A stretch of 64,000 nucleotides of DNA from Exiguobacterium undae DSM 14481 (GCF_000620805.1 NZ_KK211187.1:2853389-2917388); one strand, 5' to 3'; positions 24,164-32,848 are shown, numbered from the stretch's first letter. The notes: a model not told the origin generated them from the sequence alone. A program made the numbers and translations.

Positions 24164-25828
24164 ATGAAACGAATGAAGCAACCTACACAGAAAAAAAGAC
24201 TATTGGCCCAACAATTAAACAACTGGCTGATCCCGATCGTCGCGATGGGACTGTTACTGATCAGTGCCTTAAGTGTTGAAGAACTCTACCGCGCGTCGAC
24301 AAAGTCCGTCAGCGAACGGCTTGAACGCGAAATGACGATGCTCGATGCCAATATTCGCTCCATCTACTTGGCGTATCCGGAAGACGAACAGGAACGGACA
24401 CGTGCCATCAAACGTTTAAAAAATCAACAGCTCGCTGATATGGCACGGGATGAGTACGATGCGGCGATTCAGTCGCTTGCAACGAAAAATGTAGCCCTTC
24501 AACCGTTGACGTTGACGGCGCAAGAGAAAAAAGACGTAACGCAACAATTAAAGCAAGCACGCGTGACGACATTTACGAGCAACGACCGGTTTATTCTCGC
24601 GATGTCGATTCCCGAAGTGAATGATGTCCTGTTTTTATCGGTCGATCAGGAACGGTTGGTTGCCCCTGCCAAGGCACTGGCGATGAAGTTAGGCATCCTC
24701 GGGATTGTTGTCCTCTGTTTTGTCAGTCTGCTGATCCGGTCCCGTATTAAAAAACAGCTGGCTCCGCTGTCCGTCTTGTCCTTAAAGATTGAAGAGGCCT
24801 ATGCACGGCGGACCTATCAGCCGATCAGCATCAAGACGACGACGTTTGAATTACAGCAATTGACGCACCAATACAACCAACTGATGCAGCAAGTCGGCAG
24901 TCTGACACAAGAAATCACGATTGCGAGTGAACGACTGGAGGCGACCCAACCCGGTTTTTCGTCCCAACTCGCCTCGATTGATGAATCCGTCCTCGCCGTC
25001 CATCAAGTGGCGACGTCATTGACGGACCAATCGACGCAGATGGAACAGATCATCAGTGAATCAGGACAACTGTTGACGACCTCAATTGAGGCACTCGCGA
25101 CGATGGACGAATCGATCCAGACGAGCCATCAACGGGTCAGCGCCTTTAATGAGGAAGCGACGACGAGTCATCGGATCCTCGAATCACTGCAACAGGACAC
25201 GACGCTGTTGCGGACGCTGTCCGTCCATACATCCCAGTCACTGGACGAGGCGACCGGACGCAATCAACAAATGCACGCCTCGATCCGCTACATCCAACAG
25301 GTGGCGGAAGCGACACGCCGCTTATCGCTGAATGCGTTGATTGAAGCGACGCGGGCAGGCGAAAAAGGCCGCGGTTTCGTCATCGTCGCCAAGGAGGTCG
25401 AGTCACTTGCGCTCGACATTAAACGGAGCATCGATCACATCAACCAGGCGAACCGGGATTTGACGGCAAGCATCGGACAGATCGAACAAGATGTTGTCCA
25501 GATGACGACTCAAATCGAGACGACACACGAACAGCTTGAACAGAGCACCCGCCGGATTGCTTCCGTTTTGGATAACGCAGAACAGATTGAAGCCGCGCTC
25601 GTCCAAGTCGAGACGGACCGGTCGCTCGTCTATTCGGTCCAACCGCGGATTCGGGAACACTTCCAACTGATTGAAACGATTCTGCTTGAACTGACCCGCT
25701 ACAGTCAGTCACTTGAAGCAAACATGCAAGCCAACAGTGCCCGCCAACAGGAACTGAAACAGCACGGTCACATCATCGGCGAACAAATCGAGTCCCTCAA
25801 CCGGACGATTGTCGGTCCGTCCCATTAA
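24164..25828 (+). CDS. Methyl-accepting chemotaxis-like protein
   Basis: About 554 aa. The start is uncertain among ATG 24155, 24164 and 24173. AGGAAG at 24148-24153 suits 24164; GGAGG at 24157-24161 suits 24173. A first transmembrane helix near 25-40, a short extracytoplasmic segment with FILAMSIPEVND, a second helix (LGILGIVVLCFVSLLI), a divergent HAMP region and a receptor coiled coil. The signalling tip RLSLNALIEATRAGEKGRG is recognisable but differs from the usual [11 protein letters not shown]. It ends at a bidirectional terminator. Confidence 0.85.
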   Translation: MKRMKQPTQKKRLLAQQLNNWLIPIVAMGLLLISALSVEELYRASTKSVSERLEREMTMLDANIRSIYLAYPEDEQERTRAIKRLKNQQLADMARDEYDAAIQSLATKNVALQPLTLTAQEKKDVTQQLKQARVTTFTSNDRFILAMSIPEVNDVLFLSVDQERLVAPAKALAMKLGILGIVVLCFVSLLIRSRIKKQLAPLSVLSLKIEEAYARRTYQPISIKTTTFELQQLTHQYNQLMQQVGSLTQEITIASERLEATQPGFSSQLASIDESVLAVHQVATSLTDQSTQMEQIISESGQLLTTSIEALATMDESIQTSHQRVSAFNEEATTSHRILESLQQDTTLLRTLSVHTSQSLDEATGRNQQMHASIRYIQQVAEATRRLSLNALIEATRAGEKGRGFVIVAKEVESLALDIKRSIDHINQANRDLTASIGQIEQDVVQMTTQIETTHEQLEQSTRRIASVLDNAEQIEAALVQVETDRSLVYSVQPRIREHFQLIETILLELTRYSQSLEANMQANSARQQELKQHGHIIGEQIESLNRTIVGPSH

Positions 25829-25829
25829 A

Positions 25830-25869
25830 GACAAACAGACCCTGTGCTGAGGCACAGGGTCTGTTTGTC
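25830..25869. terminator. Bidirectional terminator
   Basis: GACAAACAGACCCTGTG and its perfect complement at the right arm, with a 6-nt loop. Shared by the chemoreceptor and the convergent NUMOD4 gene. Confidence 0.85.
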
Positions 25870-25871
25870 GT

Positions 25872-26396
25872 TTAACTAATATACTGGGCTTCCTTTTTGT
25901 CAATGATGTTGCGAATCCGATTTTCCGTCACCTGATACGTCAACGCCAACCGGCGAATCGAAAGCCCGGTTTGATACCGACGCCGAATGTCCCGGATCTG
26001 CCGCGGCGACAATTCGATGTGTTGCGTCAATAACAAGTCGAACTCGTCGAGGAGCGACGCATACGCTTGAGTCGTCGACGGTTTGACGGTCAGATTATCG
26101 ATCTGATCGTTTACGCGATCACCGTCCGCCCGGATAATCCGGTCATGTGTGGCCTCGGAATCGAGAAACGCTTTGGCGACAAGCTCAGCGACATAAAACC
26201 GTTCCCCGCGTCCTTGTTTGTACAACGTCACTTTCCGGTAACCTTCTTGATTGATCCGTGGGCGCAACACGACACCTTGCCGCCGTTGTTTGACACCACG
26301 ACTCGTCTCGATGGTCCGGTCGAGCGACCGGACGTTCCCTGATGTTGAGACTTGATACATGCCTGCATAGCCCTGTACTGCCTTCCAATGTTCCAT
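25872..26396 (-). CDS. NUMOD4/HNH-derived protein with C-terminal HTH, probably not a nuclease
   Basis: 174 aa from ATG 26396, about 11 nt after GGAGG; ATG 26414 is not preceded by one. The N-terminus (EHWKAVQGYAGMYQVS, SGNVRSLDR) is a NUMOD4 motif, found in phage HNH homing endonucleases. The centre keeps the HNH-family frame (RIIRADGDRVNDQIDNL near residues 88-104), but the usual N-H-x-D-G histidine is Arg. The C-terminus (DIRRRYQTGLSIRRLALTY) is a resolvase-like helix-turn-helix. So DNA binding is likely and cleavage unlikely. A LexA box lies in its promoter, so it should be induced by DNA damage. Confidence 0.82.
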   Translation of the reverse strand: MEHWKAVQGYAGMYQVSTSGNVRSLDRTIETSRGVKQRRQGVVLRPRINQEGYRKVTLYKQGRGERFYVAELVAKAFLDSEATHDRIIRADGDRVNDQIDNLTVKPSTTQAYASLLDEFDLLLTQHIELSPRQIRDIRRRYQTGLSIRRLALTYQVTENRIRNIIDKKEAQYIS

Positions 26397-26446
26397 ATAA
26401 TCAATGACCTCCATTCGGTCCTAAAACGACAACATTTCCTACTGCC

Positions 26447-26475
26447 ATTATACCATTTTACGAACAAACGTTCTA
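26447..26475 (-). promoter_or_regulatory. Promoter with LexA (SOS) box
   Basis: CGAACAAACGTTCT at 26461-26474 matches 13 of 14 bases of the Bacillus LexA box (CGAACRNRYGTTYC). On the minus strand it covers the -35 region (TAGAAC) and part of the 17-nt spacer before a perfect -10 TATAAT at 26447-26452, an ideal repression site for the NUMOD4 gene. It could also affect the divergent kinase gene, whose promoter is weaker. Confidence 0.78.
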
Positions 26476-26532
26476 ATAGGAACACTCTGTTTTTCTGTGC
26501 TAGTATTAACAAAAAAAGGAAGAGGTGTCAGG

Positions 26533-27117
26533 ATGAAGTTTGTACTGTTACTTGGTCCGCAAGCGGTCGGGAAAATGACGATTGGTCAGGAACTCGAACA
26601 AAAAACGGGCATGAAATTATTCCACAACCATCAGACGATCGACTTGTTGCATCCGTATTTTGATTTCACGAAACCGGCGCATCATAAACTGAAGGACTTG
26701 ATCCGGCGGGAAATGTTCAAGGAAATGGCCGTCAGTGATCTCGAAGGGGTCATTTTTACATTTTTATGCTTGTTTGGCGTCGAAGACGGCGGCATCGAAT
26801 TCATCGAAGAGACCGTTCAACTGTTTGAAGAAGCCGGTGCCGAAGTCTTCATCGTTGAACTGGAAGCCGAACTGTCGACCCGTCTGGCCCGAAACCAGAC
26901 CGAGAACCGTTTACTCCACAAGTTCACAAAACGGGACATCGCTGCGTCGGAAGCCAACTTGCTTGAAACCGCCGAACAGTACCGGACGCATTCGCTTCCG
27001 GGAGAACTGCCGTATCCCAACTATCTCCGTCTTGATACCGAGGGACGTTCGGCCGGCGAAAGTGCCGAGACGATTTGTCGACACTTTAACTGGTCAACGA
27101 ACCTGGTCGAACGATGA
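26533..27117 (+). CDS. P-loop nucleotide/nucleoside-kinase-like protein
   Basis: 194 aa from ATG 26533, after GAAGAGGTG. It begins FVLLLGPQAVGKMTIG, a Walker A (GPQAVGKM, residues 8-15) of the shikimate/nucleoside kinase type. HNHQTIDLLHP near 32 and an arginine-rich segment with RLARNQTENR around 118 could form the lid. Substrate unknown. It overlaps the next gene by 4 nt (ATGA). Confidence 0.75.
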   Translation: MKFVLLLGPQAVGKMTIGQELEQKTGMKLFHNHQTIDLLHPYFDFTKPAHHKLKDLIRREMFKEMAVSDLEGVIFTFLCLFGVEDGGIEFIEETVQLFEEAGAEVFIVELEAELSTRLARNQTENRLLHKFTKRDIAASEANLLETAEQYRTHSLPGELPYPNYLRLDTEGRSAGESAETICRHFNWSTNLVER

Positions 27118-27410
27118 ATCAATCCAAGCAGACGTATTTTCCGGTGTTCTTGACGCTCGGTTTGCTGCTGTTTAACATGTTGACGTCCTATTTACTGAGC
27201 GGACGGTTTTTCCCGAATCTCAGCCTGTGGGTGCCGATCAGTCTCAACATCTTGGTCGGACTCGGGTATATCGTTTCGCTGGTGCTTGGTCTCCGGTCGA
27301 CAAATAACTACGTTAAATGGTTCAGTGTCTTCGCGAACATCGCCTTTTTACTGTCGTTATCGGTCATCACCTTTTTATTGTTGCTCGCAAACGGCATCTC
27401 AGAACCGTAA
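27114..27410 (+). CDS. Small three-helix membrane protein
   Basis: 98 aa with three hydrophobic helices (FLTLGLLLFNMLTSYLL; LNILVGLGYIVSLVLGL; VFANIAFLLSLSVITFLLLL). Its ATG overlaps the TGA of the kinase-like gene, so it is translationally coupled. No family recognised. A terminator follows. Confidence 0.75.
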   Translation: MNQSKQTYFPVFLTLGLLLFNMLTSYLLSGRFFPNLSLWVPISLNILVGLGYIVSLVLGLRSTNNYVKWFSVFANIAFLLSLSVITFLLLLANGISEP

Positions 27411-27426
27411 TCCGGACACGAAAAAT

Positions 27427-27470
27427 CGTCTCTTCAGAAGCACGTTTTCTGAAGAGACGGTTTTATTTTT
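27427..27470 (+). terminator. Rho-independent terminator
   Basis: CGTCTCTTCAGAA at 27427-27439 pairs with TTCTGAAGAGACG at 27447-27459, followed by a T-rich run. Confidence 0.9.
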
Positions 27471-27484
27471 GTTTATTCAAAAGA

Positions 27485-27579
27485 ATCGTCGACTCCACTC
27501 GACTTCTACAGGAAAAGGAAGCTTGCTTCCGTCAGGAACAGGCGAGCCGCCTGAGAAAAGCGAGTGGAGGAAAGACGAT
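27485..27579. repeat. Diverged copy of a palindromic interspersed repeat
   Basis: About 95 bases that fold as nested arms: ATCGTC/GACGAT, CCACTCG/CGAGTGG, GGAAGC-TT-GCTTCC, and CAGGCG-AGC-CGCCTG. The text GACTTCTACAGGAAAAG resembles GACTCCTACGGGAAAAG of the copy at 51101-51209. Similar elements are scattered in Bacillales genomes. It lies between a terminator and the end of the 107-aa gene. Confidence 0.7.
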
Positions 27580-27613
27580 TTTGGGCTTACTTTGTTTCAT
27601 GATTTTCCTCACT

Positions 27614-27940
27614 TCAATGCGTCAAGTCACGCCGAAAGACCGGTCCGTCCACATGAAACCCATTCCGAATCCAAACCGTTGCCTCTCCGTCCTGTCCGAT
27701 CACAAACGGCAATAACAGCGTCCGGGCGAGATACGCGACGATGACCGTCAACGCTTCTTCGATATAGCCTGCTCGATCGGTCGGATCAATTGCGTCATAA
27801 CTGAGTTGCTGACCGCTGAACTGAATCGTCGCAATCTGTTGTCTCTCCCGTGTCTGTAATGTCCAGACACAACCGTCCGTCGTATCTGCTGCTTCAATGT
27901 GCAGGCGGGACGTCGTAAAGTCCGGATGGCGACCGTTCAT
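27614..27940 (-). CDS. Hypothetical protein of the Ada-AlkC operon
   Basis: 108 aa, no signal or membrane span. Beta-strand-like text (TSRLHIEAADTTDGCVW; IATIQFSGQQLSYDAI) followed by a helix (EEALTVIVAYLARTLLL). Its ATG overlaps the stop of alkC by 4 nt, so it is translated with the alkylation-repair genes. I know no family. A role in alkylation repair or its control is inferred from position only. Confidence 0.65.
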   Translation of the reverse strand: MNGRHPDFTTSRLHIEAADTTDGCVWTLQTRERQQIATIQFSGQQLSYDAIDPTDRAGYIEEALTVIVAYLARTLLLPFVIGQDGEATVWIRNGFHVDGPVFRRDLTH

Positions 27941-28989
27941 TCTGTTTCCTCCTCTACGTCAAAAGCTGCCGTCGCGTAGGCTTTACCGTTAATCAGAATC
28001 GTCAGCTGATGTGTACCCGGATAATGGACGCGTGTCGTCAAGTTCCGGAACGACTGCCGTTTCGTAAACGTCTCCCGTCCAATCACTTGCCGTTCACTGA
28101 TCCGGAAGACCTTTTGACTTGTCCCCCGCTTTTTGACATAGTCGATCGCATATTCAATTCGCAGGACTTGCGGTTCGGTTGTCGCAAGGGCAAAGGTAAA
28201 CGTCAGTTCCCCGCCAATCGGCAACGCGGGTGTCACCGTCAGTTCGTCGACCGTCACCGTCCCCCGCGTGACGAGACCAAACGCCTTCAAGACGTCCGGA
28301 TGTCCCTGTTTCAGGAGTGTCCGTGAAGCATGCCGTAAAATCCAGTCCGTATGCGGATGGTTCCCGAGCTGTTCCAAGCGTTCGATGACGAGTTCCGGAT
28401 GGGTCTTCGCGATATCGTTTAAATGATTGGCGACACTTTTGCGGACGTAAAGCGCCTCGTCCTGCAACAAGTCATCTAAAATCGGCAGGACCGGACGCGG
28501 ATCGGCAATCAACGCCGGTATCCGTTGCCCCCACGGCAGGCGCGGACGGGTTCCTTCTGACGCCAAGCGCCGGACGTGCTCGTCACTCGACTGACTCCAC
28601 CGGACCGCGAGTTCTAAAAACCGGTCTTGATCTTCGAGCAGAAACCGCCGGACCGCAAACTCCGACGTCGAGTGCCGGGTCAACCTTTCCAGTGCTACCA
28701 TTGCCCGGTCCCAGGCATCACTCGGCGCATAAACTTCGATGTAGTCCGGAAAAACGATGCCCGGCAGTCCCGGAAACTCCGGAGCGATCGTTTCTAGATG
28801 CGTCGCCGCTTGCTCAAAATCAGCCGGCAAATAACGGTTAAGTTCAGTCGCAATCCGGCGGACCCGTTGCTTAAACGCCAGCTCTTCCCAGTCCCCTTGT
28901 TGCACGATGTCTCTAAAGTCCGGTGCCTGCACCGCCTCCCCTAATCGGTGCAACCAGTCTGGTGTAAACACATCTTTAATCAAACTCAT
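27937..28989 (-). CDS. alkC: DNA alkylation-repair glycosylase AlkC with C-terminal Ig-like domain
   Basis: 350 aa from ATG 28989, which overlaps the Ada stop (ATGA). The longer frame upstream lies inside ada. Residues 1-250 form HEAT-like repeats with RRLASEGTRPRLPWG near 143-157 and YVRKSVANHLNDIAK near 187, typical of AlkC. The last 95 residues are a beta-rich immunoglobulin-like domain seen in some AlkC proteins. AlkC removes 3-methyladenine and 3-methylcytosine without base flipping. Coupling to ada puts it in the adaptive response. Confidence 0.85.
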   Translation of the reverse strand: MSLIKDVFTPDWLHRLGEAVQAPDFRDIVQQGDWEELAFKQRVRRIATELNRYLPADFEQAATHLETIAPEFPGLPGIVFPDYIEVYAPSDAWDRAMVALERLTRHSTSEFAVRRFLLEDQDRFLELAVRWSQSSDEHVRRLASEGTRPRLPWGQRIPALIADPRPVLPILDDLLQDEALYVRKSVANHLNDIAKTHPELVIERLEQLGNHPHTDWILRHASRTLLKQGHPDVLKAFGLVTRGTVTVDELTVTPALPIGGELTFTFALATTEPQVLRIEYAIDYVKKRGTSQKVFRISERQVIGRETFTKRQSFRNLTTRVHYPGTHQLTILINGKAYATAAFDVEEETE

Positions 28990-30038
28990 ATGTGATTCAA
29001 TCCTCTCTTCGTCCGTTCTAATTTTAATAAGGCCGCTTTTCGTGCCAAGCCACCGGCATATCCGCCGAGATCGCCCGTCAAGCGGATGACCCGGTGACAC
29101 GGAATGATCAATGCCAATTGATTGGCGCCGTTTGCCCGGGCGACAGCACGGACGGCTGCCGGATTCCCGACGCGGACAGCGAGTTCCTGATAGGAAATCG
29201 TCTTCCCCGCCGGAATTTGTTGCAACTGTTCCCAGACCTGTCTCTGGAACGGCGTCCCGTACAGGACGAGCGGCACCTCGAACCGGTCAAGCGTTCCCGC
29301 AAAGTACGCGTCCAGTGCAGCTGTCACCTGCTCAAACACCGGTGTCTCACCGGGAATGATGACGGCGCGGGCTGCGAGCCGCAACCGTTCCACTTCCCGT
29401 TCGAGTCCGCGACGATCGACAAACTCGAGTAAGTGCAGTCCTTGTTCGTCGGCAATCGCCAACATCGGTCCGAGCGGCGTATCGAGCCACTTCGCTTGCA
29501 GGTATGTTCCGTCCCATCGTTTCGGTGTCTCGCCCATGATGCGGGCAAACGCATCCCGAAAACCGCTGCTCGATTCATAGCCGCTCGCCAGTTGCGCCTC
29601 GATGACCGGTTGCCCCTTCCGGATTTCTTTCATCGCAAGGCCCATTCGCCGGGACCGGGCATATTCGACGAACGTCATCCCGAACCGTTTCTTGAACTGC
29701 CGCCGGGCGGTCGAGGCATCGAGCCCCAGTTCCCGAAAGTCGGCGTCTTTGAACCGTTTCTCGGGACTCGCTTCGACGGCGGCAACCAAGCGGCTGATGA
29801 CCTCACTGTCACCGGGATAGGCCAGTGGTTTACAGCGTAAACACGGACGGTAGGAGGCAAGTAACGCCTCTTTTGCCGTCTCAAAAAATTCACAGTTCTC
29901 CTGCTTCGGCTTCCGCGCCGGACAGGTCGGCCGGCAAAAGATTCCCGTCGTCTTGACTCCGACAAAAAACGTCCCTTCGTACGAGCTGTCTCGGCGGACG
30001 AGTGCTTCATAATAATCCGTTTCCGGTAAGGTATTCAT
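28986..30038 (-). CDS. ada: Ada: methylphosphotriester sensor, AraC activator and O6-methylguanine methyltransferase
   Basis: 350 aa from ATG 30038, preceded by GGAGGG; the longer frame runs into the divergent promoter. The N-terminal zinc domain has CRPTCPARKP near residues 34-43 and CLRCKPL near 70, so the four zinc cysteines and the acceptor Cys are present. An AraC helix-turn-helix follows (ARRQFKKRFGMTFVEYARS near 123-141), and the C-terminal methyltransferase has the active site IPCHRVI near 315. Full three-domain Ada, so it both repairs alkyl lesions and, when methylated on the N-domain Cys, activates its own operon. Confidence 0.95.
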   Translation of the reverse strand: MNTLPETDYYEALVRRDSSYEGTFFVGVKTTGIFCRPTCPARKPKQENCEFFETAKEALLASYRPCLRCKPLAYPGDSEVISRLVAAVEASPEKRFKDADFRELGLDASTARRQFKKRFGMTFVEYARSRRMGLAMKEIRKGQPVIEAQLASGYESSSGFRDAFARIMGETPKRWDGTYLQAKWLDTPLGPMLAIADEQGLHLLEFVDRRGLEREVERLRLAARAVIIPGETPVFEQVTAALDAYFAGTLDRFEVPLVLYGTPFQRQVWEQLQQIPAGKTISYQELAVRVGNPAAVRAVARANGANQLALIIPCHRVIRLTGDLGGYAGGLARKAALLKLERTKRGLNHI

Positions 30039-30114
30039 CTCATGCCCTCCCCTTCTTTTCCTCAGTATACCGAGTTTACCCTCCTGCATGTCGCCGAAAA
30101 TCAGGCATGGATCT

Positions 30115-30137
30115 TTTCTTAAGACAAACTTAAGAAA
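30115..30137. promoter_or_regulatory. Candidate response-regulator site: two CTTAAG repeats 11 bp apart
   Basis: CTTAAG at 30118-30123 and 30129-30134, one helical turn apart and flanked to form TTTCTTAAG...CTTAAGAAA. OmpR-family regulators bind direct repeats with 10-11 bp spacing. It lies upstream of the operon containing such a regulator and between it and ada. Confidence 0.6.
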
Positions 30138-30205
30138 ACTCTCCTGTTTGTGAAAGATATGCCCTGTATCATCGATGGTATACTCAAGAAGAAAGTAGGT
30201 TTCGC

Positions 30206-30772
30206 ATGTTTGATTTTTTGAAAGAAGCCATCCAATCCCCGAAAACAATCGGCGCGATTGCCCCAAGCAGTTCCCGGTTAGCGAACATGATGGCGCAGCG
30301 GGCGGTCGCTGATCGACCAGCCGTCATCGTCGAAGTCGGTGCTGGTGACGGGGCGATTACCCAAGCCTTATTACGCGCGCGACACCCGGAAACGACTTTA
30401 TTGATTTGTGAACAAAATCCGGTGTTTCAAGAAGCCTTGGCGAAGCTGTTAGCTGATGAGACAAACGTCGAACTGTTCATCGGCGACATTCAAAACTGTC
30501 CGGAAGAGTGGCATCATCAGGCCGGTGTCCTGGTCAGCGGCTTACCGTTCGCTTCGTTCCCGCTTCCGTTACGCCATGACTTGCTCGAAACCTTCCAGAC
30601 CCTGTTGCAACCAGGCGGTCATTTCATCGCCTTTCAATATACCAAACTCCATTTCAAGACATTCCGCCGGTATTTCTTTGAGCACAGTTATTCCTACACA
30701 CTGCAAAACATGCCGCCCGCCTATGTCTTCGAAGGTGTCCAAAAGGAGGATCTCCCGTGCCCACAATCTTAA
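30206..30772 (+). CDS. Class I SAM methyltransferase (PmtA-like phospholipid N-methyltransferase)
   Basis: 188 aa. SAM motif I is VIVEVGAGDGAIT near residues 40-52; the KTIGAIAPSSSRLANMM lead-in and the post-I text SGLPFASFP near 112-120 are typical of PmtA/rRNA-dimethylase-like proteins that methylate membrane lipid head groups. Its 3' end overlaps the response-regulator start by 16 nt, so it is in one operon with the two-component system. In similar operons the genes alter cell-envelope charge. Confidence 0.78.
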   Translation: MFDFLKEAIQSPKTIGAIAPSSSRLANMMAQRAVADRPAVIVEVGAGDGAITQALLRARHPETTLLICEQNPVFQEALAKLLADETNVELFIGDIQNCPEEWHHQAGVLVSGLPFASFPLPLRHDLLETFQTLLQPGGHFIAFQYTKLHFKTFRRYFFEHSYSYTLQNMPPAYVFEGVQKEDLPCPQS

Positions 30773-31446
30773 TCGTCGATGATGAAGCCGATATCCGGCA
30801 ATTATTGCGACTGTATCTGCAAAACGAAAATTATTTGATTCTCGAAGCCGCAAACGGCGAAGAGGCCCTTGCACTTGTTCAGCAACAGCCGATCGATCTG
30901 ATGGTGCTTGATGTCATGATGCCGGTCCGGGACGGCTTTTCGACCGTCCAAGCCATCCGGCAAGCGAACTATACCTTCCCGGTCCTGATGCTGACGGCAA
31001 AACAGGAGGATCTCGATAAAATCCAAGGGTTGACGTTCGGTGCCGATGACTACATCGGGAAACCATTTAATCCGCTCGAAGTCATCGCCCGGATCAAGGC
31101 GATGCTCCGCCGGGTCGCCCAGTATCAAGTCCCGCTATCGGCAAGCAGCCTGCAAGTCGGTCCCTTCACCTTACGTCAGGAGGAGCGGGTCATCTTAAAA
31201 GAAACGATTCCTTTAGCGTTGACACGCCGGGAGTTTGACTGCCTGGCGCTTTTACTGAACCATCCGCGCCGCGTTTTTTCAGCCGATGAATTGTACGAAC
31301 GGATTTGGCAGGAGGAAGCGCTCGGTTCTGCGACCAATGCCGTTATGGTTCTGATTCATAAGTTACGAGAAAAAATCGAGGACGTGCCGAAAGAGCCGCG
31401 TCACCTCCAAACCGTTTGGGGCGTCGGCTACAAGGTCGAGCCATGA
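30757..31446 (+). CDS. OmpR-family response regulator
   Basis: 229 aa, GTG start at 30757 with AAGGAGG 7 nt upstream. The receiver domain has the acidic pair VDDE, phosphoacceptor Asp52 in LDVMMP, and the conserved K in GKPFNP; the winged-helix effector at about 130-229 ends HLQTVWGVGYKVEP. It overlaps the methyltransferase gene upstream and the kinase gene downstream (ATGA). Confidence 0.95.
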   Translation: MPTILIVDDEADIRQLLRLYLQNENYLILEAANGEEALALVQQQPIDLMVLDVMMPVRDGFSTVQAIRQANYTFPVLMLTAKQEDLDKIQGLTFGADDYIGKPFNPLEVIARIKAMLRRVAQYQVPLSASSLQVGPFTLRQEERVILKETIPLALTRREFDCLALLLNHPRRVFSADELYERIWQEEALGSATNAVMVLIHKLREKIEDVPKEPRHLQTVWGVGYKVEP

Positions 31447-32807
31447 GACGCTTCCGCTTCAAACTGACTTCCTGGATGACGGTTCTGTTGTTGGCCGCAG
31501 CGTTTCTGAGTACGGCATTGGCCTGGTTGATCGCCAGCCAACTCCCGCTCGGAACAAAAAACGTTCCCCGTTATTATTATCCGACGGAACAGGACATCAC
31601 GCAGCGGGTCGAACGCGATATCAAACGGTACGAATCCGGTCAGACTCCGAACGGTGATTATGAGTGGGCCGTCTATCGGTCCAACGGGACACGTGTCGAC
31701 GCCTCACCCGACTTTCCGCGGACGATGACCCCGAGTCGCTTATTAGCCGCGCAAACGCCGGGTGAACGGGACCCGTCTGACGAATCGGACGTGCGGACGT
31801 TGCATCATATGCAGGCGATTAACCTCGGTGAAAGCTCACCCGGTTATTTTCTTTCCATCGAAACGGTCACGCCCCGCCTGAATCAATACCAGGTCGGCAA
31901 TTCAACAGCGTTTTTCTTTCTACAATTAGGTTTGTTCATCTTATTTTTATTTGGCATGACCCGCTGGATCGCCGGTCTATTCCGCCAACTCGAGACGCGG
32001 CTCGAACGGCTCGTCGAACCGGACCACGCTGTCAGCCCGCTGAGTCCGGTCAAAGGGCCGCGTGAGTTCAAAACCTTTGCCCATTCGATTGAACGGGTCG
32101 GCGACGAACTGGATGTCCTCCGACGAAACGAGCAGGAACGTTTTACGGAACAACTCCGCCTGATCACCAGTCTGTCGCACGATCTGCGAACCCCCCTGAC
32201 ATCGATTCAAGGATTCGTTCAGTGGTTGTCTGAACATCACACGACATTATCCGATCAGGAACGGACCGATGTGCTGGCAATCGTCAGCCGGCAATCGGAG
32301 ACGCTTGCGTCACGAATCGATGAGCTGTTCATGCTCGCAAAATTGTCGAATAAAGATTATCCGGTGCACATGACGTCACTGGATTTCGTGACGCTCCTGC
32401 ATCAGGTCGCTGAACAACATCCGGAAACGACTTATCAGTACACGGGACCGGCTCATCTGACTGTTCAGGCTGATCCCAACCTGTTGCGGCGCTTGATCGA
32501 AAATCTTGTACGCAATGCGACACTTCACGGAACAGGTGATTTGTCGTTCGAAGTGCTCCAAGAAAGCGGTCACTTGACCTTCCGTTGCTCCAATGCCATC
32601 CCGGAGACCTTAACGCCGCATCAACTCACGGAACTGGCAACCCCTTTCGTCACGTCCGACATGTCACGGTCCAATGGTGGATCCGGCATCGGTCTGTCGA
32701 TCATCGAACAAATCGTTGCCCGGCACAACGGGACGATGCAACTAACGTCGGACCAAAACCGGTTTATCGTCTCGATTGTCTTGCCGGATGCTTTTAAAGA
32801 GGGATGA
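31443..32807 (+). CDS. Sensor histidine kinase
   Basis: 454 aa from ATG 31443 overlapping the regulator stop; the longer frame is inside the regulator. One transmembrane helix near 10-27, an extracytoplasmic sensor with YYYPTEQDI, and a second transmembrane helix (FFFLQLGLFILFLFGM) near 170. The H-box is SLSHDLRTPLTS, the N-box LIENLVRNATLHG, and the G-box GGSGIGLSI. Cognate of the preceding regulator. Ligand unknown; the methyltransferase neighbour suggests envelope stress. Confidence 0.94.
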   Translation: MRRFRFKLTSWMTVLLLAAAFLSTALAWLIASQLPLGTKNVPRYYYPTEQDITQRVERDIKRYESGQTPNGDYEWAVYRSNGTRVDASPDFPRTMTPSRLLAAQTPGERDPSDESDVRTLHHMQAINLGESSPGYFLSIETVTPRLNQYQVGNSTAFFFLQLGLFILFLFGMTRWIAGLFRQLETRLERLVEPDHAVSPLSPVKGPREFKTFAHSIERVGDELDVLRRNEQERFTEQLRLITSLSHDLRTPLTSIQGFVQWLSEHHTTLSDQERTDVLAIVSRQSETLASRIDELFMLAKLSNKDYPVHMTSLDFVTLLHQVAEQHPETTYQYTGPAHLTVQADPNLLRRLIENLVRNATLHGTGDLSFEVLQESGHLTFRCSNAIPETLTPHQLTELATPFVTSDMSRSNGGSGIGLSIIEQIVARHNGTMQLTSDQNRFIVSIVLPDAFKEG

Positions 32808-32815
32808 CGGTACAG

Positions 32816-32848
32816 GATGAACTCAAAAAAATTGAGTTCATCTTTTTT
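32816..32848 (+). terminator. Rho-independent terminator
   Basis: GATGAACTCAA, a 5-A loop and TTGAGTTCATC followed by T6, 9 nt after the kinase stop. Confidence 0.92.
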
